Shown: piece after piece, positions 16,474 to 25,764 of the stretch
How the letters are laid out: each line of letters starts with the position of its first letter
Position numbering within the stretch: position 1 is the stretch's first letter
DNA from: Ensifer sesbaniae
Lineage (GTDB): Bacteria > Pseudomonadota > Alphaproteobacteria > Rhizobiales > Rhizobiaceae
DNA length: 64,000 nucleotides
Direction: 5' to 3'
NCBI RefSeq assembly: GCF_013283665.1
Contig: NZ_JABEKU010000002.1
Span: forward strand, 370,863 to 434,862
Translations under genes and position numbers: made by a program
Notes under the pieces: generated by a model
Databases searched by the model: none
Seen by the model: the letters and a program-made list of their open reading frames with translations, nothing else
What the model was told of the DNA's origin: nothing

Positions 16474-17678
16474 GTGCAATCGTCTTCAGAGCAATATTTC
16501 GAAAAGCTGGATCACGTGCGAGCGTTCGCCGCCTTCATGGTGTTCACTTGGCTTCATCCATGCTGCCGGAGTTCCAGTAGATTACGTCCCGGCTTTGCCG
16601 CTGCTCTCATTACTTGAGGAAGGGCATACGGGCGTTTCGCTATTCATGACGCTGAGCGGCTACCTGTTCGCCAAGCTCCTGGACGGGAAACAGATCATCT
16701 ATAAGAACTTCCTGCGGAACCGGGCCGTCCGCCTCCTGCCCTTGCTGGCAGTCGTCCTGTTGCTTAAGGCAACGATCTGGGTCGCCAACGGAACCCCGGT
16801 TCAAGAGGCTGCGGCATGGATCGCGCTTGGAAGCATCCTCCCAAGGTGGCCGAACGGTGCTTGGAGCATCGCGGTAGAATGGCACTTCTACCTGATCCTT
16901 CCTGCTCTTCTCTTCGCCGTCGGCATACGACGGGAATCGGCTTTGATGCTGGTCTTTGCGGCGATCGTCTTGCGCCTAAGCCTATTCATGGCTGGCTGGG
17001 AGATCCAGCCGATCGGCTACTGGACAATCATCGGTCACATCGACCAGTTCGTCGCCGGGATATATGCTTGGCATTTCTACCGAGGCGGACGCGTGAGGCC
17101 CTTGGTGGTCATTGCGGTCGCCATGGCGTTCGTCACCTGCTATCACTGGTTCAACATCGGCGGCGGTTTCTATGGGACTCAAGCGTCGCCGGTGTGGATC
17201 TATCTTCCTGCCGCCGAGGCCGCGTTTTACGCCGTGATGATCGCCCCCCTACGACGGATCGAAATTGACGCTGCCTAAGCGGCTATCGGCCTCGGTCTCC
17301 TTCGTGGGCACGGTCTCCTATTCGATCTACCTGCTCCACTTTTGGTACTACGGCCCCGTTGCAAAAGCCGTGATGCATTATGTTGGCCCGCTATCCTTTG
17401 GGCTTTCGCTTTTGTTTCCCCTGCTGGCTTTTGTGTTCTTCCTGCCTATCGCAGCGCTCAGCTATCGGTGCATCGAACAGCCGTTCTTGAAGCTCCGCAC
17501 AGATACGCAAGGCGCGGCCCTTCTGCGCCACCAACTCATCACGCCGACGTTTCCGCGCCGATCGTGCAGAAGCTTCCGCTCGCGTTCAGGTTTGAGTATT
17601 CCGCCGCAGCCCAGGCGTCGAAAAGTGTGCTGGCATCACCCACCAATTTGCCGCCTGACTTTCAAGAGTCCGGGTTGA
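16474..17678 (+). pseudogene. Acyltransferase family 3 (OafA/ExoZ-like), frameshifted
   Basis: Three consecutive frames together encode one multi-span membrane O-acyltransferase. Frame 1 starts at GTG 16474 after GGGGCAGG and reads FEKLDHVRAFAAFMVFTW. Coding then shifts near 16552, where TGGCTTCATCCATGC seems to have lost two bases, and continues as HAAGVPVDY and GHTGVSLFMTLSGYLFAKL, the family's conserved region. A second shift, one extra A in the A-run at 17262-17264, moves coding into the frame reading LTLPKRLSASVSF, then VSYSIYLLHF and SYRCIEQPFLKLR. Such enzymes add acetyl or succinyl groups to surface polysaccharides. Two independent shifts argue for decay, though sequencing error is possible. 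Confidence 0.8.
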
Positions 17679-18040
17679 AGCATGCCGACCAGCCGACCGC
17701 AAAGAGTTACTCCGGGTTCGTCGCTCATGCTGTTCTGCCTTTCGACAGGTGTTCCTTCCAGGCCCGATTACCCTTTTGCGACGAGAAACAGATGGCGCCC
17801 CGCAGGTGTGAAGGATGTTTCACCGAGATGCGCAAATGTGTGGAAGTCTGCCAAGGTCAGGGACGGATGCACGCTGATACGAAGGCGGCCGTCCGTCCCG
17901 GTGCGCTCAGCTACCCACCGATGGGCGGCCCTGGCCGGGCCGCGCCACATGGCGCCGGGCGCGTTCCCAACGCCCATCGGCGCGGAAAGAACGCGGGACC
18001 GGCGAACCGGAACCAGCGCTTCCACGTCTGCGGGAGAAAA
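17679..18040. other. Intergenic sequence, no confident gene
   Basis: This stretch between the acyltransferase remnant and a hydrolase holds a minus-strand open frame (17768-18025, 85 codons, ending AGRHLFLVAKG) with no family match that I recognise. It may be the decayed end of a former gene. Confidence 0.35.
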
Positions 18041-19093
18041 CTAGAAACGGTCGACGTCGACGACTGCCTCGGCGAAGGCGGACGGCGCCTCTTGCGGCAG
18101 GTTGTGGCCGATGCCGGCGGTGATCAGCCGATGCTCATACTTGCCGGAGAAACGCTTGGCATAGGCCGCAGGATCCGGATGCGGCGCGCCGTTGGCGTCG
18201 CCCTCCAGCGTGATGGTCGGGACGGTAATGGTCGGGAGTTCAGCGAGCTGTTTTTCGAGGTCGTCATACTTTGCTTCGCCCTCGGCGAGACTGAGGCGCC
18301 AACGGTAATTGTGGATCGAGATGTCGACATGGTCAGGGTTCTCGAGCGCCTCGGCGCTCTTGTCGAAGGTGGCATCGTCGAAATTCCACTTGGGCGAGGC
18401 AAGCTTCCAGATCAGCCTGGCGAACTCCTTGTGGTTCTGCTTGTAGCCGGCATAGCCCCGCTCGGTGGCGAAGTAGAACTGGTACCACCAGGCAAGCTCG
18501 GCCTGCGGTGACAGCGGCTTCCTGTTCGCCTCCTGGCTACCGATGAGATAGCCACTGACCGAAACCATCGCCTTGCAACGCTCGGGCCAGAGGGCGGCGA
18601 TGATGTTGGCGGTCCTCGCACCCCAATCGCAACCGCCGATGACGGCCTTCTCGATCTTGAGGGCGTCCATCAGAGCGACAATATCGGCGGCGATCGCCGC
18701 CTGTTGGCCGTTGCGAGGTGTGTCGGCGGAGAGAAAGCGGGTCGTGCCGTAGCCGCGCAGATACGGCACGATCACGCGATAACCGGCATTTGCCAGCAAC
18801 GGCGCAACGTCCACATAGGTATGGATGTCATAGGGCCAGCCGTGCAGCAGGATCACGACCGGAGCGTCGCTGGCGCCAAGTTCGGCATAACCGACGTTCA
18901 AGACACCCGCATCGATCTGCTTGATTGCAGCAAAGGATTTGTTCGTTCCGGGGGTGATGGCCGGCAGGCGCGCAGCCTCGCTGTTTCCCGATTGCGCTTT
19001 GGCGACGCTTGCCGAAACGAACTGCGTCGCCGCCAGCGAGAGCGCAATTGCGCTGATGAAACGACGGCGCGGGTGGTTGATTTCGTCGGACAT
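18041..19093 (-). CDS. Exported alpha/beta hydrolase, epoxide-hydrolase type
   Basis: This 350-residue alpha/beta hydrolase resembles epoxide hydrolases and haloalkane dehalogenases. The oxyanion-hole motif is HGWPYD, the nucleophile is Asp156 in GGCDWGARTA, and the catalytic His is His330 in GIGHNLPQE. The N-terminus HPRRRFISAIALSLAATQFVSASVAKA looks like a twin-arginine signal, so the enzyme probably acts in the periplasm. An AraC/DJ-1 regulator lies directly upstream on the same strand. Its substrate is unknown; epoxides or halogenated compounds are only the family's usual substrates. Confidence 0.82.
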   Translation of the reverse strand: MSDEINHPRRRFISAIALSLAATQFVSASVAKAQSGNSEAARLPAITPGTNKSFAAIKQIDAGVLNVGYAELGASDAPVVILLHGWPYDIHTYVDVAPLLANAGYRVIVPYLRGYGTTRFLSADTPRNGQQAAIAADIVALMDALKIEKAVIGGCDWGARTANIIAALWPERCKAMVSVSGYLIGSQEANRKPLSPQAELAWWYQFYFATERGYAGYKQNHKEFARLIWKLASPKWNFDDATFDKSAEALENPDHVDISIHNYRWRLSLAEGEAKYDDLEKQLAELPTITVPTITLEGDANGAPHPDPAAYAKRFSGKYEHRLITAGIGHNLPQEAPSAFAEAVVDVDRF

Positions 19094-19247
19094 TGGCTGC
19101 CTCCAGTGAACTGAACTGTCATCAGATATGGAGCGCCGATGTATCGCGGTCGTGTGCTCAGCGGCTCACATTGAAAGCGCATGTAGAAAAGGCAGGCCTT
19201 GGATACACGGCGATACATCATCCTGTAGCGGTCTCTGCCGTCTAAGG

Positions 19248-20189
19248 TCAGGCGATGCCCTCGCGCGCATTGCGCCGGATCGTCTGCGGTGGCTGTCCGA
19301 GCGTGCGCAGAAAAGCCCGACGCATGCGGTCGCTGTCGGCAAAGCCGGTTTCCTCGGCGATCACGTCCATCGAGTGGCGCCCCTGCTCCATCAGCAGGCG
19401 CGCCGCTTCCACGCGCAAATGCTCGACCGCTTTCGCCGGCGATTGTCCCGTCTCGGAACGGAAGGCCCGGCTGAACTGGCGCGCACTCAATCCTGCCGCA
19501 TCCGCCAATTCCTCGACCGACAACACGTTGCGCAGGTTGGCCTTGGCATAGTTGACCGATTTCTGGATGCGATCCGACTTCGGGTCCAGGTCGAGCAAGG
19601 CGGAAAACTGCGATTGGCCGCCGGCGCGTCGCTGATAGACGACCAGCTTGCGGGCGACCTGGCGCGCGATGTCTTCGCCGTGATCCTTCTCGATCATCGC
19701 GAGCGCCAGATCGATGCTGGCCGTCATGCCGGCTGAGGTCCACACGCTGCCATCGACGATGAAGATGCGATCTTCTTCGACCCGCACCTCAGGAAAACGC
19801 TCCCGCAACTGACGCGCGAATACCCAATGGGTCGTTGCTCGACGGCCGTCGAGCAATCCGGACTCCGCCAGGATGAAGGCACCGGTGCAAGGAGCGGCCA
19901 CCCGCCGCGAGGCCTTGAGCGCGTGGCGTGCGAAGGCGACCAGCCCGGGAGATACCGGTTCGATTTCGGTGCCCGCGCCAAACATGACCGTGTCATAGAT
20001 CGTCCCGTCGAAGGCTTTCGTCAGGACGCCGAAGCCGGCGGACGACTTGATCTCGCCGCCCCCTTCCGACAGCAATTCGATCTCGTAGGCCTGTTCGCCG
20101 AGCGCCAGATTGGCAACCTCGAAGGCGGTGACCGCCGCGAACCCCATGAGCTGGAATCTTGGAAAGACGACGTAGCCGATCCGGTGCAT
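19248..20189 (-). CDS. AraC-family regulator with DJ-1/PfpI amidotransferase-like domain
   Basis: This protein of about 313 residues pairs an N-terminal class I glutamine-amidotransferase-like (DJ-1/PfpI) domain, with a nucleophile elbow AAPCTGAFILAESG, with a C-terminal AraC HTH (LSVEELADAAGLSARQFSRAFRSETG, then a second helix pair ending FADSDRMRRAF). This architecture is that of FtrA and CdhR regulators. ATG 20189 (MHRIGYVVFP) is chosen; a GTG three codons upstream is also open. It lies among minus-strand detoxification genes and could control them. Confidence 0.87.
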   Translation of the reverse strand: MHRIGYVVFPRFQLMGFAAVTAFEVANLALGEQAYEIELLSEGGGEIKSSAGFGVLTKAFDGTIYDTVMFGAGTEIEPVSPGLVAFARHALKASRRVAAPCTGAFILAESGLLDGRRATTHWVFARQLRERFPEVRVEEDRIFIVDGSVWTSAGMTASIDLALAMIEKDHGEDIARQVARKLVVYQRRAGGQSQFSALLDLDPKSDRIQKSVNYAKANLRNVLSVEELADAAGLSARQFSRAFRSETGQSPAKAVEHLRVEAARLLMEQGRHSMDVIAEETGFADSDRMRRAFLRTLGQPPQTIRRNAREGIA

Positions 20190-20265
20190 GTCAAACACCC
20201 TGTCTGGAATGGTCGTTTATACCATATTTGCGCCATAGCGGAAACGCGACGGTCAAGGCCGCAGC

Positions 20266-20904
20266 CTATTCGGGAAGCGGCTTTCCGGCCTGCTCCGCGA
20301 CCATGTATTCGGCATACCAATCCGGCCAATTGTGATCGTGCTCACCGCCATTGCGTTTCTCATGCTCGCCGTGCGCGGCGGCGGCGCGACGCAGTGCTGC
20401 TGCAAGATCGGCAACCGAAGCGAAACCCGTGACATCGCCATCGACACGTCCGGGCAAACGCTCGGTCACTTCCTGAAGCAGCCAGCCGTTACCATCGGGG
20501 TCGCTGAAGGTCGCGTAGGAGCGGTAGCTGCGGCGCGCCGGATCGCGCCCCGCGATTGGCGGTTTTCCGGGGCCTTCGCGGTGGAAGATCTCGCTCACTT
20601 CGGCGCCGCGTTCAACGAGCTCATCACGCGCGGCTTCGATATCCGAGACGACGAGATAGAGACCATCGGCCGAGCCGGGAGTGGCCGAAGTCAGCCCCGT
20701 GCCGAAGTGGATCGACGCCGGCGAGCCCGGCGGCGTGAACTGGACGACGCGAAACGTATCGCCGACGGGAAAGTCGGCATCGAGCCGCCAACCAAGACGA
20801 CCGTAGAAGGTCTTGGCGCGATCGACGTCCGAGACCGGAATGACGGCGACCTCGAACTTCAGGTCAACCGAAGGCGCTCTGTTGTTGCTATCTGCACGTG
20901 TCAT
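20266..20904 (-). CDS. Glyoxalase/VOC-family protein
   Basis: This 212-residue protein has one vicinal-oxygen-chelate module of about 130 residues (KFEVAVIPVSDVDRAKTFYGRLGWRLD, then FSDPDGNGWLLQEVTERL). A hydrophilic C-terminal extension of about 50 residues ends HNWPDWYAEYMVAEQAGKPLPE. The tail may help dimerise or cap the active site. ATG 20904 follows AGGAG. Metal-dependent detoxification or dioxygenase-like chemistry is typical of the family, but no substrate can be assigned. It lies 53 nt downstream of the second epoxide-hydrolase-like gene. Confidence 0.82.
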   Translation of the reverse strand: MTRADSNNRAPSVDLKFEVAVIPVSDVDRAKTFYGRLGWRLDADFPVGDTFRVVQFTPPGSPASIHFGTGLTSATPGSADGLYLVVSDIEAARDELVERGAEVSEIFHREGPGKPPIAGRDPARRSYRSYATFSDPDGNGWLLQEVTERLPGRVDGDVTGFASVADLAAALRRAAAAHGEHEKRNGGEHDHNWPDWYAEYMVAEQAGKPLPE

Positions 20905-20957
20905 GTCACTTCTCCTGTTGTTGCGACGCCGGGCGCGGTTGCGCACGCCCCTTTCCG

Positions 20958-22307
20958 TCAGCTCGGTTGACGCAATGACTTGAAGGAAGCTCTCAGTTCA
21001 TCGACCAAGGCCTCCGGTTGTTCCCAGGCTGCAAAGTGTCCCCCCTTGGCGAGGCGATTATAATGGATGAGCTTGGGGAACGCCTTTTCTGCCCAGGACT
21101 TTGGTGCCTGATAAAGCTCGTCCGGGAAGGCGCTGACGGCCACCGGGATTTGCACGCCCTTCGGCTGGAAGAAGGCGAGCTTGTTCTCCCAATAGAGACG
21201 CGCCGACGATACGGCGGTCTTGGTCAGCCAATACAGCGTGATATTGTCGAGCACATCATCGCGCGTCAGACCCTCTGGCTGGCCATCGAAGACGCGGGCG
21301 ATCAGTTCGTAGCTGCGGGCGTCATGGTCGAGCATCCAGCTCGCAAGGCCGATCGGGGAGTCTTCGATGCCATAGAGCGTCTGCGGACGCTTGCTCATCT
21401 CCTGGGCATAGGACAGCCCGTTCTTGTAGAAGAAATCGAGCTGATCATAGGCACGGCGCTCGTCGGCCGAAAGATCGGATGGTGCCGGGCCGCCAGCATC
21501 GAGGCTCTTCTGGATTTCGGTCGGAACGGTCGCCGGCATGTTGGTGTGAATTCCGAGCAAGCCGGCCGGCCGCTGCAGGGCCATCTGCTCCGTGACCGCG
21601 TCCCCCCAGTCGCCGCCCTGCGCGACATAGTGGGTATAGCCGAGACGCTGCATCAGCACCGCCCAGGCCCGCGCGATCCGGACGGGATCCCAACCGCGTT
21701 CATTCGGCTTGCCGGAGAAGCCGTAGCCCGGCAGCGAGGGAATGACGATGTCGAAGGCATCGGCCTCGCTGCCGCCATGGGCCGTCGGATTGGTCAGGGG
21801 ATCAATGATCTTCAACTGCTCGATGATCGAGCCGGGCCAGCCGTGGGTGATGATGAGAGGCATCGCATTCTTGTGCTTCGACCGCACGTGAATGAAATGA
21901 ATATCGACCCCGTCGATGTTGGTGACGAACTGCGGCAGGTCGTTGAGCTTCTTCTCCACCTTGCGCCAATCATACATGGTCGCCCAATAGTCGGCGAGCT
22001 TCCGCATGGTGGCGAGTTGCACGCCCTGGGTGCCGTCGTTCACCAACTCGCGGTCCGGCCATCTGGTGGCCGCGATCCGCTGCTTGAGGTCGGCAAGCGC
22101 GACGTCACTCGCATGGAACTGGAACGGCCGAATGGATTCGTCGGCCGCAGGCTTTGCGGCCGCCACGATCGGAGCGCCGCCCGCCGAGGAAGCACCCGCG
22201 GCGTAGGCGGCGAGCGGAGGGAGCAGGATTGCGATCGCTCCCGACAGCGCGAAGGCGGCCAAGCGACTGCCCTTGGCGACCGGCAAATGGCGTCTGGACA
22301 TCATCAT
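20958..22307 (-). CDS. Exported epoxide hydrolase with N-terminal EHN domain
   Basis: This 449-residue protein matches the microsomal-type epoxide hydrolase layout: an N-terminal EHN segment (IRPFQFHASDVALADLKQRIAATRWPD) and an alpha/beta hydrolase core. Recognisable sites are HGWPGS for the oxyanion hole, Asp233 in GGDWGD as nucleophile, and a C-terminal His in GGHFAAWEQP. Before the EHN domain is a signal-like region beginning SRRHLPVAKGSRLAAFALSG, so it is probably exported. AGGAG precedes the triple ATG at 22307. It probably hydrolyses epoxides to diols. Confidence 0.87.
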   Translation of the reverse strand: MMMSRRHLPVAKGSRLAAFALSGAIAILLPPLAAYAAGASSAGGAPIVAAAKPAADESIRPFQFHASDVALADLKQRIAATRWPDRELVNDGTQGVQLATMRKLADYWATMYDWRKVEKKLNDLPQFVTNIDGVDIHFIHVRSKHKNAMPLIITHGWPGSIIEQLKIIDPLTNPTAHGGSEADAFDIVIPSLPGYGFSGKPNERGWDPVRIARAWAVLMQRLGYTHYVAQGGDWGDAVTEQMALQRPAGLLGIHTNMPATVPTEIQKSLDAGGPAPSDLSADERRAYDQLDFFYKNGLSYAQEMSKRPQTLYGIEDSPIGLASWMLDHDARSYELIARVFDGQPEGLTRDDVLDNITLYWLTKTAVSSARLYWENKLAFFQPKGVQIPVAVSAFPDELYQAPKSWAEKAFPKLIHYNRLAKGGHFAAWEQPEALVDELRASFKSLRQPS

Positions 22308-22388
22308 TCTCCTAGTTCGAGTGTTGAGGCGATGCCGACGGCATCGCCATGCGGTTCCGGGATGGGAGGACCCGGAAGGAGATCGGAG

Positions 22389-23189
22389 CTATCCCCCGAC
22401 GTTGTAGCGAGCGGCGGGTGCGCTCCTGGAAAGGTTCGGCATGAGTTTCTGCCGGGCCGCCTCATAGGCCGCCCAATCACCGGCATCCGGCAGCGCCGGA
22501 ATGGTGATCACTTCGCCCTGATCGAGGCCGGCAAGCGCTGCATCGACCATGTCCTCGGCCTGCATGACGATCTCGCTCGGCACGTGGTCGAGCGGCGTAC
22601 CGGCGATGCCCCAGAAATCCGTCGCCGTCGCACCGGGCAGCACGGCCTGGATACGGATGTTGTTGTCGGCCAGTTCTTTCTGCAGCGACAGAGTGAACGC
22701 CAATACGAAGGCCTTCGTACCACCGTAGACGCCGTTCAGGAGTTCAGGCGCAACGCCGACGATCGAAGCGATATTGATGATCGTGCCGGTACCGCGTGCG
22801 ACAAATCCCGGCGCGGCCGCATAGGTCAGCCGCGTGAGCGCGCTGACGTTCAGCGTGATCATGTCCTCCATCTTGTCGACATCCGACGCCAGTAACGGCG
22901 CGGTCGCGCCGACGCCGGCATTGTTGATCAGTACCGTGATGCTCGCGTCGCTCTGAAGCAGAGCTTCGATCCGCTTCAGATCTCCCTTCTTGCCGAGGTC
23001 TGCAGGCACGACCTCAATGGCGCGCCCGGTCTCGTCGGCAAGACGATTGGCTAGGTCATTCAGGCGCTCACGGTTACGGGCAACGAGGATAAGGTCGAAA
23101 CCCCGGCGCGCCAGCCGATCAGCGTAGATCGCGCCGATGCCGGAGGACGCGCCGGTGATCAATGCAGTTCCTTTGGAATTCGTGTTCAC
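22389..23189 (-). CDS. Short-chain dehydrogenase/reductase
   Basis: This 266-residue classical SDR has the cofactor loop TGASSGIG near the N-terminus, the NNAG motif, and the catalytic pattern with Ser in NIASIVGVAPE and Tyr-x-x-x-Lys in YGGTKAF. An acidic/basic pattern after beta-2 (VARNRERLNDL) suggests NADP use. GTG 23189 is preferred because AGGAG lies 6 nt upstream; the open frame reaches ATG 23243. It starts the group running into the epoxide hydrolase and VOC genes. The substrate is unknown. Confidence 0.84.
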   Translation of the reverse strand: MNTNSKGTALITGASSGIGAIYADRLARRGFDLILVARNRERLNDLANRLADETGRAIEVVPADLGKKGDLKRIEALLQSDASITVLINNAGVGATAPLLASDVDKMEDMITLNVSALTRLTYAAAPGFVARGTGTIINIASIVGVAPELLNGVYGGTKAFVLAFTLSLQKELADNNIRIQAVLPGATATDFWGIAGTPLDHVPSEIVMQAEDMVDAALAGLDQGEVITIPALPDAGDWAAYEAARQKLMPNLSRSAPAARYNVGG

Positions 23190-23323
23190 TTCAGGCTCCT
23201 TTGCCTTGGGTTTGGAGCCTCGATGGTAGGGCCGGATGGCCATGGCTCAAATGTCATAATTCCGGCATTTTCAGCCACTGCGCTCAGCAGTGAGACCGGC
23301 TTCATCCGCGAACACGGGTGGCC

Positions 23324-23527
23324 CTAGAGCCCAGCCTCGGCTTCCTCCTGCAGGACCTCGTCGGGAAAGGCGGCCTCCTGCGACGGCGAGGCATCGCCGC
23401 TCGCCACCTCGGACACCGAACTGGCAAAGATCGCCGCCAGGGGCCCGGGCTCTCTCGGGTCACTGTCCCATGCACAGGGCGCTGCTGCCAGCGCGGCAAT
23501 GGCAAAAGCTGCGATGAAGGTGCGCAT
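23324..23527 (-). CDS. Small secreted protein of unknown function
   Basis: This 67-residue product has a Sec-type signal peptide, MRTFIAAFAIAALAAAPCAW, followed by a short acidic mature region (about 47 residues). AGGAG lies 8 nt before ATG 23527, supporting real translation. The mature part has no cysteine after cleavage and no recognised domain. It lies alone between the SDR and the DipZ-like gene. Confidence 0.6.
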   Translation of the reverse strand: MRTFIAAFAIAALAAAPCAWDSDPREPGPLAAIFASSVSEVASGDASPSQEAAFPDEVLQEEAEAGL

Positions 23528-23694
23528 GGTCTGCTCCTGTTTTGATATGGGTTCACCGGGCCAAACCGATCTGGCCGCCAGTTTCGGGCTCGCACGTATT
23601 GCTGTTGTGTTCGGAGCGCCGCAAAATTGTATCGGCCTGTACGAAGAGAAAGGCGCCGTCGGAAATGCGGACCGCCGTCAGGCCGTGTCCGAGA

Positions 23695-25467
23695 TCATCC
23701 AAAAGTGAAAACGAAGGCTTCGGCGCCAGGCTTGAGGAAGCGGATCTCGAAGGTCCGTTCGCGCGCTTCGCCGGATTGGCGAACGAGCTGGTAAAGGCGG
23801 GTCTCCGTGACGGTGCCCTTGCCCGCCGCATCGATATCCGAGCCATGGTCTGCGCCGGGCGGCATCCCGTCGACCGTCACCTGAAACGGTACGGGCTTGC
23901 CGCCGGCGCGCGGGCCGAGCACCAGGTGCAGGTCGCGGGCACGGAACCGATAGGTGATGCCACCGCCAGCTTCGTTGAGGCTTGCCTGTTCGGCGCCGAC
24001 CGTCCAGTTGCCGGTAAGACCCCATTCATTGAGGCGCGGTTCGGCGATGGTGTAGCGCTGGGCTGTGTCAGCCGACACACCTTCCGGCGAGACGAAGTTC
24101 GCAGCCCGTGCATAGCCGATATAGGTCTCGCCGGAGCCAAGCCGGGCCAGGTCCGGCGACGCTTCGGCGCCCTTCGCATTCGGCGTGACGAACTCGTTTT
24201 CGGCCTTTTGCTTGCCTGCAGCTTCCGCCAGCAGATCCTGGATCACCCGCTCGGAACCTTCATAGTCGCCCTCGCCGAAATGGGTGTAGCGGATCTGCCC
24301 TTCGCCATCGATGAAGTAATGGGCCGGCCAGTAGCTGTTGGAGAAGGCACGCCAGATGGCGAAGTTGTTGTCGATTGCGACCGGATAGCCAATTTTGAAG
24401 TCACGAACCGCCTTTTCGACGTTTTCGATCTGCTTTTCAAAGGCGAACTCAGGAGTGTGCACGCCGATGACGACAAGGCCCTGGTCGCGATATTTTTCCG
24501 CCCAGGCCCGAACGTAGGGGATCGTGCGGATGCAGTTGATGCAGGAGTAGGTCCAGAAGTCGACGAGAACGACCTTGCCGCGAAGCTCGGCGGGCGTCAG
24601 CGGCTTTGAATTCAACCATTGAACGGCGCCATCGAGCGATGGCAACGTGCCTTCTACCGGAAGGTCGCTGCGAAAGGCCGCCTGGCGCCCATCCTTCGCG
24701 GCAAGAGGCAAGCGGGTGCCCGCGACGTCCACAGGGGCGGCATTGCCACGCAACTGATCGAGAATTGCCTGTTCGAAGCCGGTCGTGCCCGCATAGGAAA
24801 GGCGTGCCAGTAGCCCGGTATCGAGGCCAAGAGCGATCGCCGCCACGCCGGTAAGGACCGCAACGCCCAAGCCCTGTCGGATGCGGTCACCAACCCCGAG
24901 GAAGCGCTTCATCACCGCAAACACCCTGGCGCCGGCAAGAACCGCCAGTGCCAGTGATGTGGCCGTGCCGGCCGCGTAAGCCGTGAGCAGCAAGGTCGTC
25001 TGAACATTTGCCCCGTTCAACGCCGCACCGGTCAGCACCAACCCAAGCACGGGGCCGGCACAGGGCGCCCAGAGCAATCCGGTCGCAACGCCGAGGAGGA
25101 TGGCGCCGCCAACGCTCCCCTTCTCTTCGGTTGCCACTTTCCTGGACAGGCGACTGCCGAGCGCGACGAGCGGGCCCGTCACGAAAGCGGCGGCACGCGT
25201 CGACAAAAGCGTCACGCCAAAGACCGCGAGCAACACGATCGCGGCGTAGCGGCCAAATGCGTTCGCCTGTACCGCCCAGTTTCCCCCGAGTGCGGCGAGC
25301 GAAGCGATGCCGGCAAAGGTCACGATCTTGGCGAGCAGCATCGGAAGAATGCTCGTGGAAAAGGGCTGCCCTGCCCGCGCAAACACAAATGGCAGAACCG
25401 GGAGGATACAGGGGCTGACGATGGTCAGCACGCCTGCGAGATAGGCTACAACGAACAGGATCATCAT
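23695..25467 (-). CDS. DipZ-like CcdA-thioredoxin fusion protein
   Basis: This is a 590-residue membrane redox protein. Residues 1-230 are a CcdA/DsbD-type transmembrane domain with the paired cysteines in SPCILPVLP (Cys20) and APCAGPVLG (Cys136). Next is an extracytoplasmic thioredoxin-like domain whose active site reads CINC (Cys309, Cys312) in FWTYSCINCIRTIPY. The C-terminal 170 residues are a DipZ-type beta-sandwich. It should carry electrons from the cytoplasm to periplasmic targets. ATG 25467 follows GGAGAG. About 300 bp without a recognisable gene separates it from xthA. Confidence 0.88.
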   Translation of the reverse strand: MMILFVVAYLAGVLTIVSPCILPVLPFVFARAGQPFSTSILPMLLAKIVTFAGIASLAALGGNWAVQANAFGRYAAIVLLAVFGVTLLSTRAAAFVTGPLVALGSRLSRKVATEEKGSVGGAILLGVATGLLWAPCAGPVLGLVLTGAALNGANVQTTLLLTAYAAGTATSLALAVLAGARVFAVMKRFLGVGDRIRQGLGVAVLTGVAAIALGLDTGLLARLSYAGTTGFEQAILDQLRGNAAPVDVAGTRLPLAAKDGRQAAFRSDLPVEGTLPSLDGAVQWLNSKPLTPAELRGKVVLVDFWTYSCINCIRTIPYVRAWAEKYRDQGLVVIGVHTPEFAFEKQIENVEKAVRDFKIGYPVAIDNNFAIWRAFSNSYWPAHYFIDGEGQIRYTHFGEGDYEGSERVIQDLLAEAAGKQKAENEFVTPNAKGAEASPDLARLGSGETYIGYARAANFVSPEGVSADTAQRYTIAEPRLNEWGLTGNWTVGAEQASLNEAGGGITYRFRARDLHLVLGPRAGGKPVPFQVTVDGMPPGADHGSDIDAAGKGTVTETRLYQLVRQSGEARERTFEIRFLKPGAEAFVFTFG

Positions 25468-25764
25468 CGCTCTCCGCACTGGATCGATGCGCCAGGGCAT
25501 CGATCGCGCTTGATATGCGCGGCAGAGAACCAGCGCGACGTATCGGCGATGTTTCCGATCGGGGCCGATTTGTATCGTAGTGCAGCGGGGCGCCTTGTTC
25601 GTCACATGATCCTTGCCACCCGGCTCGACAGCCCTGCCTTCCCGCTTTCCGCAGAATGCCCGATCAACACAGTCGGAGGGACGTAACGCCGTGCCATAGC
25701 TGTCGCGACCAGGCCTTCTCGCTATCGTGGAGCGGCACTTTCGCTGCCTGCAGGCAGGAGCGCC

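Noticed and set aside
16595-17278. TTG-initiated 227-codon ORF as a standalone gene
   Set aside because: It is the middle part of a longer acyltransferase; the N- and C-terminal parts are in other frames, so it is treated as a pseudogene.
17768-18025. 85-codon minus-strand frame ending AGRHLFLVAKG
   Set aside because: There is no recognisable family, no convincing ribosome site and no operon partner; not called as a gene.
21018-22895. 625-codon plus-strand open frame
   Set aside because: It is antisense to the epoxide hydrolase and SDR genes; the composition is typical of a shadow frame.
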